A stretch of DNA of 64,000 bases, taken from positions 3,410,001 through 3,474,000 of the forward strand of contig NZ_CP017297.1 in the NCBI RefSeq assembly GCF_001969445.1, written 5' to 3'. The DNA comes from Brachybacterium sp. P6-10-X1. GTDB taxonomy: Bacteria > Actinomycetota > Actinomycetes > Actinomycetales > Dermabacteraceae. The notes beneath the pieces were generated by a model that worked only from the letters and a program-made list of their open reading frames with translations, had not been told where the DNA came from and did not search any database. Made by a program: the position numbers and the translations under genes. Below are positions 49,499 through 57,538 of the stretch, piece by piece; the stretch's first letter is position 1; each line of letters opens with the position of its first letter.

Positions 49499-50059
49499 AT
49501 GAGCTCAGATGAGCGAGAGCACGATGACGACCACCGTGAGGGCGCGGGAGAACCCGTCCCCCTCGCGCTGACCGTCGTCGTCGCCCGCCTGGACGTCACC
49601 GACTCCGCTGATGTGCTCCGCGCGCTGTCCGGCCACCTGCTCGATGCCGGCGCCGTCACCCTCGACTTCCCCGAGGCCCTGCAGGCGCGCGAGCAGCGTT
49701 ATCCCACAGGTCTGCCCACCCCCGTCCCCACCGCGATCCCGCACGCCGACCCCGAGCACGTGCTCATCCCGGGCCTGGCGCTCGCGAGCCTCGCCCACCC
49801 GGTCCCTTTCGGGGAGATGGGCGGGACCGGCGACACCGTCGACGCCCGCCTGGTGGCGATGCCTCTGCTCAGCAACGCCCGCGAGCACCTCGCCGCCCTG
49901 CAGCGCCTGATGGGTCTGCTGCGCGACGGGGCGGCGGTCGCCGATCTGCTGGAGGCGGCCGACGAGGCCGACCTGCGCGAGCGCGCCGAGGCCCAGCTCC
50001 GCCGCGGCCCGGCCGCTCCCGGGCCGGACGCCGACGACACCGAGGAGAAGCGCGCATGA
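49499..50059 (+). CDS. PTS EIIA component, fructose/galactitol type
   Basis: A 186-residue EIIA of the PTS_EIIA_2 fold. The phosphorylated histidine H82 is in PTAIPHADPEHV. About 20 acidic residues precede the domain. It would take phosphate from HPr, encoded at 12.7 kb. No EIIB or EIIC gene adjoins it, so it may regulate rather than transport. AGGAGG precedes the ATG; a GTG at 49379 that overlaps the aminotransferase stop is an alternative. It overlaps the Nudix gene (ATGA). Confidence 0.85.
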   Translation: MSSDEREHDDDHREGAGEPVPLALTVVVARLDVTDSADVLRALSGHLLDAGAVTLDFPEALQAREQRYPTGLPTPVPTAIPHADPEHVLIPGLALASLAHPVPFGEMGGTGDTVDARLVAMPLLSNAREHLAALQRLMGLLRDGAAVADLLEAADEADLRERAEAQLRRGPAAPGPDADDTEEKRA

Positions 50060-50523
50060 ACACGCCGCGGCTGGCGGTGAAGGCACTGATCGTCCGCGAC
50101 GGCCACGTGCTCATGAACCGCTACATCGGCCCCGACGGCAGCACGCTGTTCGCCCTGCCCGGCGGCGGCCAGGAGCACGGCGAGGACCAGGTCGCGGCCC
50201 TGATCCGCGAATGCCGCGAGGAGATCGGTGCGCAGATCGAGGTGCACCAGGCGGCGTGCCTGTTCGAGACCATGATGGATACGCGCATGGTGGACGATGC
50301 TCCGATCCCGCCCTTCCACCAGGTCAACGTCGCCTACTGGTGCGGCCTCGCGGAGGGGGAGGAGCCCGGGAGGGGCACCGAACCCGATCCGGGCCAGGCG
50401 GGCACGGCCTGGTTGTCGCTGGCGGCCCTGGACGCCTACGACGTCCGGCCGATGCGGATCGCCCGCTGGCTGGAATCCGACCCCAGCAGCCGCCCGTTCT
50501 CGCTGGGGACCGGCGCGGACTGA
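50056..50523 (+). CDS. Nudix hydrolase
   Basis: A 155-residue Nudix protein with an intact Nudix box at residues 37-59 (GGQEHGEDQ, then RECREEIGA), matching GX5EX7REUXEEXGU. It should cleave a nucleoside diphosphate linked to another group; substrate unknown. Its ATG overlaps the stop of the EIIA gene. The coupling of an orphan EIIA with a Nudix enzyme is not an arrangement I know to have a described function. Confidence 0.9.
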   Translation: MNTPRLAVKALIVRDGHVLMNRYIGPDGSTLFALPGGGQEHGEDQVAALIRECREEIGAQIEVHQAACLFETMMDTRMVDDAPIPPFHQVNVAYWCGLAEGEEPGRGTEPDPGQAGTAWLSLAALDAYDVRPMRIARWLESDPSSRPFSLGTGAD

Positions 50524-50625
50524 GCCGCCGCGCCCGGGGTTGGTCAGCGATCACGGACGCCCGGTGCGGAACGGGCGATCTGGTCACCGGACGATGCGTG
50601 TGCGGAGCCCTTGCCAGGTCGCGGA

Positions 50626-51642
50626 TCAGGCCGACCTGGGGTCGATGTGGATCTTGGGCCCTTCGCCGGCACCGTACGGACGCGTCCCCGCGAGCACGGC
50701 CGCCACCTCGTCCAGCCCGATGGTGGCCGCGACCAGCGCGCGGGGGTCGACGGAACCGTCGGCGTAGGCGGCGATGGTCTCCTCGAGCGCGGGGGAGGCG
50801 CTGAGCACCCCGGTGACGGTGAGATCACCGAGCACGAGGTCGCGGGTGTCGATGCGACTGGGGTCGTCGGCCAGTCCGATCAGCACCACGCGCCCGCCCG
50901 GCTCGACGCGGGAGAGCGCCCAGGGCGGCAGCTCCGCGGACGTCGCGGCGTCGATGATCTCATCCAGCGGCGCCTCGGGCAGCGTGGTCTCGTCCCACAC
51001 GTGCTCGAATCCCTGAGAGCGGGCGAACTCCAGGGCCGGCCCGGGCAGTCCCAGCAGATGCACCTCCGCGCCGGCCGCGCGGGCGAACAGCGCGCACAGC
51101 AGGCCGATCGTGCCCGGCCCCAGGATCAGCACACGGTCCCCGGGGGAGAGGGCAGCGGCCTGGACCGCGCGCAGCGCGTTGCCGCCCGGCTCGACGAGGG
51201 CGCCGAGAGTCGGGTCGAGCCGATCGGGCAGGACGTGCAGCGAGGCGGCGGGCACGGTGAGCTGCTCGGCCAGTGCCCCGTGGCGACCGCCGCGGATCCC
51301 CACCTCCTGGCGGTCCTCGCACACGTGCTGGTGGCCGCGCAGGCAGCGTCGGCAGTGCCCGCAGCCCAGCATGGTGTCGCCCATGACCCGTCGTCCGATC
51401 CATCGCCGATCCACGCCCGCGCCGACCTGGGAGACCGTGCCCATCCACTCGTGCCCGATGCGCATCGGGTAGCGGGCGTGGCCGGAGTGGAGGTAGGCCA
51501 TGTTCCCGGTGAGGAACTCGAGATCGGTGCCGCAGACCCCCGCGCGCTGGACGTCGACCACCACCTCACCGGGCGCGGCGACCGGCGCGGCGACGTCTTC
51601 CACAGCGGCCTCTCCGGGGCCGGTGATCACCAGGGCACGCAT
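50626..51642 (-). CDS. Zinc-dependent alcohol/polyol dehydrogenase (MDR)
   Basis: A 338-residue medium-chain dehydrogenase. Catalytic zinc motifs are AGVCGTD and GHEWMG; the structural zinc cysteines lie in GCGHCRRCLRGHQHVC. The NAD(P) fold has GPGTIGLLCAL. Its nearest relatives oxidise polyols, sugars or threonine. It is divergent from an IlvD/Edd dehydratase, which suggests a role in sugar or sugar-acid breakdown. The ATG at 51642 is preceded by aggagc. Confidence 0.9.
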   Translation of the reverse strand: MRALVITGPGEAAVEDVAAPVAAPGEVVVDVQRAGVCGTDLEFLTGNMAYLHSGHARYPMRIGHEWMGTVSQVGAGVDRRWIGRRVMGDTMLGCGHCRRCLRGHQHVCEDRQEVGIRGGRHGALAEQLTVPAASLHVLPDRLDPTLGALVEPGGNALRAVQAAALSPGDRVLILGPGTIGLLCALFARAAGAEVHLLGLPGPALEFARSQGFEHVWDETTLPEAPLDEIIDAATSAELPPWALSRVEPGGRVVLIGLADDPSRIDTRDLVLGDLTVTGVLSASPALEETIAAYADGSVDPRALVAATIGLDEVAAVLAGTRPYGAGEGPKIHIDPRSA

Positions 51643-51708
51643 CGGGGCAGCTCCTGTCGGGGTGGGTCTCACCTGCGGACTCTTCGATCCAGAGCGCTCG
51701 AGGTGACG

Positions 51709-51739
51709 TAGCATGCGAGCGGTCCACACAGTAGACCGC
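51709..51739 (+). promoter_or_regulatory. -10 box and dyad before the dehydratase gene
   Basis: TAGCAT (51709-51714) predicts a start near 51721. The inverted repeat GCGGTC...GACCGC (51719-51724 and 51734-51739, 9-bp spacer) overlaps it, which is a good place for a repressor. No regulator gene lies beside it. Confidence 0.5.
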
Positions 51740-51750
51740 CGCGACGGGAA

Positions 51751-53475
51751 ATGGAATCAGCAATGGAGCTCCGCAGCAGCCAGTGGTACGCGGGCGAGGA
51801 CCGCAACGCCTACATCCACCGCGCCTGGATGCGTCGCGGGGTGCCCGACGACGCCTTCCGCGGCCGACCCCAGATCGCGATCGCCAACACCGCCAGCGAC
51901 CTCACCCCCTGCAATGCGCATCTGACCGGCATCGCCCAGTTCGTGAAGAACGGGATCCTCGAGGCCGGCGGCGTGCCGCAGGAGCTGCCGGTGGTCTCCC
52001 TCGGCGAGACCAATGTGCGCCCCACCGCGATGCTCTGGCGGAACATGGCAGCGATGAGCACCGAGGAGATGCTGCGCGCCAACCCCGTCGACGGCGTGGT
52101 GCTCCTCGGCGGCTGCGACAAGACCATCCCCTCCCTGCTCATGGCCGCCGCCAGCGTCGACATCCCCGCCGTCGTCGTCCCGGGCGGACCGATGCAGAGC
52201 GGCACCTTCCGCGGCGCCCCGCTGGGCTGCGGCACCGGCGTGTGGAAGCTCAGCGAGGAGGTGCGCGCCGGGACGCTCTCGCAGGAGGACTTCACCCGCT
52301 CCGAGTCCGCGATGGTCCGCAGTGCGGGCCACTGCAACACCATGGGCACCGCGTCGACGATGGCGCTGGTCGCCGAGGCGCTCGGGACCATCGTGCCCGG
52401 GATCGCGGGCACCCCCGCCTCCGATGCCCGCCTCAGCGAGGCCGCCCAGCTCACCGGTCGTCTCGCCGTGGACCTGGTGAAGGACGGCCGCACCCCCTCG
52501 GCCTTCCTCACCAAGGGCTCCTTCCACAACGCGATCGTCGCGCTCGGCGCGATCGGCGGGTCGACCAACGCCGTGGTGCACCTGCTCGCGATCGCCGGTC
52601 GCCTCGGCATCGACCTCACGGTGGAGGATTTCGACCGCATCGGCTCCCATGTGCCACTGCTGGTGGACCTCCAGCCCGCCGGTCGCCACCTCATGGAGGA
52701 CCTCTTCCGCGCCGGTGGCCTGCTGGCCGTGCTGCGGCAGGTCGAGGACCTGCTGGACCCGGAGGCGCTGACCATCACGGGGAAGCCGCTCGTGGACCAC
52801 CTCGAGGATGCGGAGATCTTCGATCCTGAGGTGATCTCCGTGCGGGAGCGCCCGGTCCAGGACGACGCCGGCATCGCCCTGCTGCGCGGCAACCTCGCGC
52901 CCGACGGCGCCATCATCAAACCCGCCGCCGCCACCGGTGAGCTGCTCCAGCACCGCGGCAGGGCGCTCGTCTTCGACAGCATCGAGGACTTCCGTGCTCG
53001 GATCGACGATCCCGAGCTCGAGGTCGACGCAGACTCCGTCATGATCCTGCGAGGCTGCGGCCCCAAGGGCTATCCGGGCATGCCCGAGGTCGCCAACATG
53101 CCGCTGCCCACCAAGCTGCTCGAGCAGGGCGTGCGGGACATGGTGCGCATCTGCGACGGTCGCATGTCCGGCACCGCCTACGGCACCGTGATCCTCCACG
53201 TCGCGCCGGAAGCCGCTGCGGGCGGACCGCTCGGTCTGGTGCGCACGGGCGACTGGATCGTGCTGGACGTTGCCGGGCGGCGTCTGGACGTGGAGCTCGG
53301 CGACCAGGAGCTGGCGGCGCGCGAGCCGTCCTCCGCGATGACCGAGGCGTTCGCCGCGCCGGCGCGGGGGTGGGAGCGGCTGTACGTCGACCATGTCCAG
53401 CAGGCCGACACCGGCGCCGACCTCGACTTCCTCGTCGGCGCGAGCGGCTCCGAGGTGGGGCGCGAGTCGCACTGA
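51751..53475 (+). CDS. IlvD/Edd family dehydratase (sugar-acid dehydratase-like)
   Basis: A 574-residue Fe-S dehydratase. Cluster cysteines are in DLTPCNAHL, GGCDKTIPS and SAGHCNTMGTAS; the family core ILRGCGPKGYPGMPE and DGRMSGTAYG is intact. Details such as NVRPTAMLWRNM and the neighbouring dehydrogenase point to the sugar-acid branch (arabinonate/xylonate-type) rather than branched-chain amino acid synthesis. The start may be the ATG at 51751 or at 51763; neither has a strong ribosome site. Confidence 0.88.
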   Translation: MESAMELRSSQWYAGEDRNAYIHRAWMRRGVPDDAFRGRPQIAIANTASDLTPCNAHLTGIAQFVKNGILEAGGVPQELPVVSLGETNVRPTAMLWRNMAAMSTEEMLRANPVDGVVLLGGCDKTIPSLLMAAASVDIPAVVVPGGPMQSGTFRGAPLGCGTGVWKLSEEVRAGTLSQEDFTRSESAMVRSAGHCNTMGTASTMALVAEALGTIVPGIAGTPASDARLSEAAQLTGRLAVDLVKDGRTPSAFLTKGSFHNAIVALGAIGGSTNAVVHLLAIAGRLGIDLTVEDFDRIGSHVPLLVDLQPAGRHLMEDLFRAGGLLAVLRQVEDLLDPEALTITGKPLVDHLEDAEIFDPEVISVRERPVQDDAGIALLRGNLAPDGAIIKPAAATGELLQHRGRALVFDSIEDFRARIDDPELEVDADSVMILRGCGPKGYPGMPEVANMPLPTKLLEQGVRDMVRICDGRMSGTAYGTVILHVAPEAAAGGPLGLVRTGDWIVLDVAGRRLDVELGDQELAAREPSSAMTEAFAAPARGWERLYVDHVQQADTGADLDFLVGASGSEVGRESH

Positions 53476-53609
53476 CAGCGTCCGCGGCCCGGCCGTGGCC
53501 ACGTGGTCTCCAGCTCTGGGTGAACGCCCTGGTCGCGCCGAGGAGGAAAGCGTTACCCTGGGGGAGCCCGTTCGCGGCGTCCCGCCGCACCCCGATCCCG
53601 AGGAGCATC

Positions 53610-54458
53610 ATGCCCGCCTCTCCGTCCATCACCTTCCACGACGGTCGTTCCATCCCGCAGCTCGGCTACGGCGTGTGGCAGGTCGAGAACGAGGTCGCCG
53701 CCGATGTGGTCGTCCAGGCCCTCGAGGCCGGCTACCGCCACATCGACACCGCACGGGGCTACAACAACGAGGCCGGCGTCGGCACCGCCCTGAAGACAGC
53801 GGGCCTGACCCGCGACGACGTGTTCGTGACCTCCAAGGTCCCCAACCAGGACCAGGGCCGCGACAAGACCCTCGCGTCCTTCGACGGCACCATGGCCGAC
53901 CTCGGCCTCGAGCAGCTCGACCTCTACCTGATCCACTGGCCGGCACCCTCGAAGGGCCTCGCCGTGGAGACCTGGAAGACCCTCATCGAGCTGCAGGAGC
54001 AGGGCCGCATCCGGTCCATCGGCGTCTCGAACTTCCGCATCGAGGACCTCGAGAAGCTCGAGGCCGAGACCGGTGTGCTGCCCGTGCTCAACCAGATCGA
54101 GCTGCACCCCTACTTCAACCAGCCCGAGCTGCGCGAGTTCCATGCCTCGAAGAACATCGTCACCGAGTCCTGGTCCCCGCTCGGCCAGGGTGGCGGCGAG
54201 CTCGAGGACCCGGTCATCAAGAAGATCGCCGATGCCCATGGTGCCGACATCGCCCAGGTCGTCATCGCCTGGAACCTGGCGCTGGGCAACGTGGTGATCC
54301 CGAAGTCCGTGACCCCGAAGCGCATCGCCTCCAACCTCGCCTCCCTCGAGGTCGAGCTCACCGACGACGAGGTCGCCCAGATCACCGCCCTGCACAAGGG
54401 CGCCGAGGGGCGTCGCGGCGGCAACCCCGACGACATGATCGCCCACCAGGGCGCCTGA
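53610..54458 (+). CDS. Aldo/keto reductase
   Basis: A 282-residue NADPH-dependent reductase of the AKR superfamily (2,5-diketogluconate reductase-like). The catalytic tetrad D46, Y51, K76 and H109 is complete (HIDTARGYNNE, FVTSKV, YLIHWPAP). IPKSVTPKRIASN is the NADPH-phosphate contact near the end. GAGGAG lies just before the ATG. A -10-like TACCCT near 53553 suggests its own promoter. It may add to sugar metabolism with the preceding dehydratase. Confidence 0.93.
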   Translation: MPASPSITFHDGRSIPQLGYGVWQVENEVAADVVVQALEAGYRHIDTARGYNNEAGVGTALKTAGLTRDDVFVTSKVPNQDQGRDKTLASFDGTMADLGLEQLDLYLIHWPAPSKGLAVETWKTLIELQEQGRIRSIGVSNFRIEDLEKLEAETGVLPVLNQIELHPYFNQPELREFHASKNIVTESWSPLGQGGGELEDPVIKKIADAHGADIAQVVIAWNLALGNVVIPKSVTPKRIASNLASLEVELTDDEVAQITALHKGAEGRRGGNPDDMIAHQGA

Positions 54459-54553
54459 TCCCCGTCGGGCCCTGCGACAGGGCCTCGGCGGCGCGTGGCG
54501 GACCTGCCGCGCGAGGGCCTCGCTCGCCACCGCACTGCGGGCATCCGACACAT

Positions 54554-54601
54554 GCGATTGCGCGCTGTGCTTCCGTTCGTGGAAGTACAGCGCGCAATCG
54601 C
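54554..54601. repeat. Palindromic element, copy 1
   Basis: A 21-bp stem (54554-54574 with 54581-54601, one G-U pair) around the loop gttcgt. The arm contains gcgctgtgcttcc. It lies between the convergent aldo/keto reductase and TetR genes and could act as a terminator. A related copy is at 56567-56600. No other feature is seen in 54459-54687. Confidence 0.85.
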
Positions 54602-54687
54602 GTTCGTGAGGTGGTGTCGCGCGAGTTCGCCTCACCGGCCGTGATCCACCGCCCAGGTCTCATCGCCCGAGGTCCGCCGCCCAGGAT

Positions 54688-55341
54688 TCACCGACTCGGG
54701 TCCCCGTGCAGCACCGACAGCTCCAGGGGCGCAGGCGGGGGCAGCGGAGCGGTGTGCCCGGCGCGCGCGGCCTGGAGCACGTAGGCCACCAGGCGTCGCG
54801 CAGCCGCCACCGCCGTCGATGCCGGCTGCGCTGCGAGAGGATCCACGGCGAGCAGCAGCAGATAGACGTCGCTGGGGTCGAAGTCCGGCCGCAGGGTGCC
54901 GACATCCTTCGCCCGCTGCACCAGCTCGGCCAGTCCCTCTTCGGCGCGGGTGCGCGCCCCCTCCACGTCCACTGCGCCCGGGTAGCGCGCCAGGAACGCG
55001 GCGCTGAAGCCCCGGCTGCGGGCCTGCATCTCGGTCACGGTGCTCAGCAGCCGCACCAGCCCCCGCCAGGGATCCTCGTCGGCCACGGCGCGGGCGAGGA
55101 CCGCATCGCACTCGGCGAGCTGTTCGGCGAAGACATCCGCGACGAGCTCGTGGCGGGTGGGGAAGCGACGGTACAGCGTCGCCGGGCTCACCCCGGCCCG
55201 TCGGGCGATCGCGCCGAGCGGCACGTCGATGCCGCGGATCGTGAACAGCTCTCGGGCAGCGATGATCAGGAGATCCCGGTTCTCACGGGCATCGGAGCGC
55301 AGCGCGGGCGCCTCGACGATCTGCGAGTGATCCTCCTGCAT
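54688..55341 (-). CDS. TetR/AcrR family transcriptional regulator
   Basis: A 217-residue regulator. The helix-turn-helix is VPLGAIARRAGVSPATLYRRFP (about residues 36-57). The start is the ATG at 55341, with a minus-strand -10-like TAGAGT seven bases upstream, so the mRNA is nearly leaderless. A 26-bp dyad lies just beyond this promoter. It is divergent from a quinone-oxidoreductase-like gene, its likely target. The C-terminal 15 residues are Pro-rich. Confidence 0.92.
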   Translation of the reverse strand: MQEDHSQIVEAPALRSDARENRDLLIIAARELFTIRGIDVPLGAIARRAGVSPATLYRRFPTRHELVADVFAEQLAECDAVLARAVADEDPWRGLVRLLSTVTEMQARSRGFSAAFLARYPGAVDVEGARTRAEEGLAELVQRAKDVGTLRPDFDPSDVYLLLLAVDPLAAQPASTAVAAARRLVAYVLQAARAGHTAPLPPPAPLELSVLHGDPSR

Positions 55342-55357
55342 GACTCTCACTCTAGAC

Positions 55358-55383
55358 GGAAGTGGAAGAGCGCGTTCACTTCC
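55358..55383. promoter_or_regulatory. TetR operator candidate
   Basis: GGAAGTG and CACTTCC, 7-bp arms with a 12-bp spacer, lie just upstream of the TetR -10 box and about 70 bases before the oxidoreductase start. One bound TetR dimer pair could control both genes. Confidence 0.6.
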
Positions 55384-55452
55384 GGGGTTGTGGCGATGAG
55401 GCGGCGCGCCGGGTGCCGTCACGAGAGCTGCTCACGAAGGACGAGGACACCC

Positions 55453-56448
55453 ATGCAGACCACGCAGACCACACAGACCACACAGACCACACAGACCATG
55501 CGGGCCGCGCTGTACGACAGCTACGGAGGGCCGGAGGTGCTCTACGTCGGAGAGGTCCCGGTGCCGGAGCCCTCCGCCGGGGAGGTGCTCGTGCGGGTCC
55601 GCGCCTCGAGCATCAACGGCGGCGAGCTCGCCGTCCGTGCCGGGACGCTGCGCCTGCTCACAGGCCGCAGATTCCCGAGGAAGCTCGGCATCGACCTCGT
55701 CGGAGAGGTCGCCGCCCTCGGCGCCGACGTCACGACGGTGACGGTGGGGGACCGGGTGTGGGGAACCGTCGAGGAGATCGAGTCGGGGGCGACGGCGCAG
55801 TACGCCCTCGTGCGTCCCGACAAGATCGCGCACGCACCGAGCGGCCTCAGCGCCGTCGAGTCCGTGTCCCTCATCGCCGGCGGCACGACGGCGATCACCG
55901 CGCTGCGTGACCATGCCGGCCTCAAGCCGGGGGAGCGGCTGCTGGTACGAGGCGCGAGCGGCGGGGTCGGGAGCCTCGCCGTGCAGATCGGACACCTGTT
56001 CGGCGCGCACGTCACCGGGCTCGCCGGGGCGAAGAACCTCGACTTCGTGCGATCCCTCGGGGCCGACGAGGTCTTCGACTACCGCACGACGCAGCCCGAG
56101 GAGCTGGGGCGCTTCGACGTCGTCCTCGACACCGCCGGGACCGAGCACCGCCGCTACCGGCGCCTGCTCGCCCCGGGGGGACGGATGGTCGCCGTCGGCC
56201 TCGACGTCGCACGCCTCGCGCCGAGCATCGCCTACCTCGCGACATCGGTCCGCCACGGCGCACGCCGCGTGCGGTTCTTCCGCGGCGATCCCCGCAGCGA
56301 CCTGCTCGCGGAGCTGACCCGCCTCGTCGACAGCTGGGACCTGCGCCCAGTGGTCGATACGGTCCATCCCCTGGAGGACATCGCCGTCGCCCATCATGCC
56401 CTGGCGGCCGGCGGGGCACGCGGCAAGCACGTGGTGGACATCGGGTGA
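55453..56448 (+). CDS. NADP-dependent quinone oxidoreductase-like MDR protein
   Basis: A 331-residue zinc-free medium-chain oxidoreductase. The substrate domain starts MRAALYDSYGGPEVL; the cofactor loop is VRGASGGVGSLAVQ. The N-terminus carries a 15-residue tail of QTT repeats made by 9-bp tandem copies (55455-55497). I keep the ATG at 55453 because ggacgagg precedes it; the ATG at 55498 would give the standard family N-terminus but has no ribosome site. The divergent TetR probably regulates it. Confidence 0.9.
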   Translation: MQTTQTTQTTQTTQTMRAALYDSYGGPEVLYVGEVPVPEPSAGEVLVRVRASSINGGELAVRAGTLRLLTGRRFPRKLGIDLVGEVAALGADVTTVTVGDRVWGTVEEIESGATAQYALVRPDKIAHAPSGLSAVESVSLIAGGTTAITALRDHAGLKPGERLLVRGASGGVGSLAVQIGHLFGAHVTGLAGAKNLDFVRSLGADEVFDYRTTQPEELGRFDVVLDTAGTEHRRYRRLLAPGGRMVAVGLDVARLAPSIAYLATSVRHGARRVRFFRGDPRSDLLAELTRLVDSWDLRPVVDTVHPLEDIAVAHHALAAGGARGKHVVDIG

Positions 56449-56566
56449 GCGACGGCCTCGTCGCGACCCGGCCAGGTGGCGACCCGGCCACCGCGAGGTG
56501 AGAGAACGGCGACCGGGAGGGCTCTCCGTCCTCGACGCTCAGGCCATGGTCTGACGCATCCTCTTG

Positions 56567-56600
56567 TGCGCTGTGCTTCCAGGAACGGGAGCACAGCGCA
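56567..56600. repeat. Palindromic element, copy 2
   Basis: A 14-bp stem (56567-56580 with 56587-56600, one wobble pair) around aggaac. It shares tgcgctgtgcttcc-type arms with copy 1, and the similarity continues outside the stem (gacncat before, atcgcgt after). It lies between the oxidoreductase and the serine hydrolase. Confidence 0.85.
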
Positions 56601-56664
56601 CCATCGCGTCGAGGACAGGGCCCGGCACCTGCTCGGGAGCGGCGCCGCGCCTCGGCTCGCGCCG

Positions 56665-56670
56665 TAGGGT
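56665..56670 (+). promoter_or_regulatory. -10 box of a leaderless serine hydrolase gene
   Basis: TAGGGT ends six bases before the ATG at 56677, so the start point should be the A of the start codon. Confidence 0.65.
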
Positions 56671-56676
56671 CGAGAC

Positions 56677-57471
56677 ATGCCGATCCCCACCGCTGCCGCG
56701 CCCGATCACGTCGCCGTCTCCGCCTGCCTGCTCGATGCGGAGGGCGCGGTGCTGGCCGCCGACGACGCGGACCGCCCGTACTACGCCGCCAGCACCATCA
56801 AGCTCCACGTGCTGCTGGCGGCGCTGCGGGCCGCCGACGCCGGCTCCCTCGACCTCGACGAGAGCGTCCCGGCCACCCGCACCTTCCTCGGTGCCGGCAG
56901 TGCTCCGTTCACCCTCGGCGGCGACCACCTCGACCCCACGCATCCGGCCGACGGGGACTCGGTCCGTGTCCGGGAGCTGCTGACGCGCATGATCGACCGC
57001 TCCAGCAACGAGGCCACCGACCACGTGATCGAGCTGATCGGCCTGGACGCGGTGGCCGATGCGATCACGGAGCTGGGCCTCACGTCGACGCGGGTGGAAC
57101 GGATGATCGGGGACGCGAGCGCGCTCGCGGCCGGGGCGACCAACGAGACCAGCGCCGCCGATCTCGCCCGCACGATGCGTGCGCTCGTGCGGCCGACGGC
57201 CGAGCTCTCGCCCTCGTCCCGCGGCCTGGCCCGCACCGCGCTGCGGGCCCAGCAGATCCCGGTGATCGCCCGAGCCCTGCGCGAGGGCGTCCCTTGGGGG
57301 TCGAAGTCGGGCTGGGTCGACGGCTACCGGCACGACGTCGCCTTCCTCGACGACCCGGACTCCCCGGACGTGCGATTCCTGGCCGTGATGACGGCAGGGC
57401 TCGACCCGGAGGATGCCGACGTGCGGATCCTCCGGGTGGTGCGCGAGCTGTGTCCCGATCTGAGCCGCTGA
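56677..57471 (+). CDS. Class A beta-lactamase-like serine hydrolase, cytoplasmic
   Basis: A 264-residue protein with the penicillin-recognising fold. It has S39-x-x-K42 (ASTIKLH), SSNEATD in place of the SDN motif and WGSKSGW as the KSG triad. The Glu166 region of class A enzymes is not clearly present. There is no signal peptide, unlike true beta-lactamases, so it acts inside the cell, perhaps as an esterase or peptidase. Antibiotic resistance should not be assumed. Confidence 0.82.
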   Translation: MPIPTAAAPDHVAVSACLLDAEGAVLAADDADRPYYAASTIKLHVLLAALRAADAGSLDLDESVPATRTFLGAGSAPFTLGGDHLDPTHPADGDSVRVRELLTRMIDRSSNEATDHVIELIGLDAVADAITELGLTSTRVERMIGDASALAAGATNETSAADLARTMRALVRPTAELSPSSRGLARTALRAQQIPVIARALREGVPWGSKSGWVDGYRHDVAFLDDPDSPDVRFLAVMTAGLDPEDADVRILRVVRELCPDLSR

Positions 57472-57538
57472 CGTCGGGCCTTGCACGACCGCGCCCGGCC
57501 GGCCAGGCCGCTGTCGCCCCGTCCGGTCCGGACCCTGC

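Noticed and set aside
56677..57471. Beta-lactam resistance gene
   Set aside because: The fold is related, but there is no signal peptide, the SDN motif is altered to SNE and the class A general-base region is not evident.
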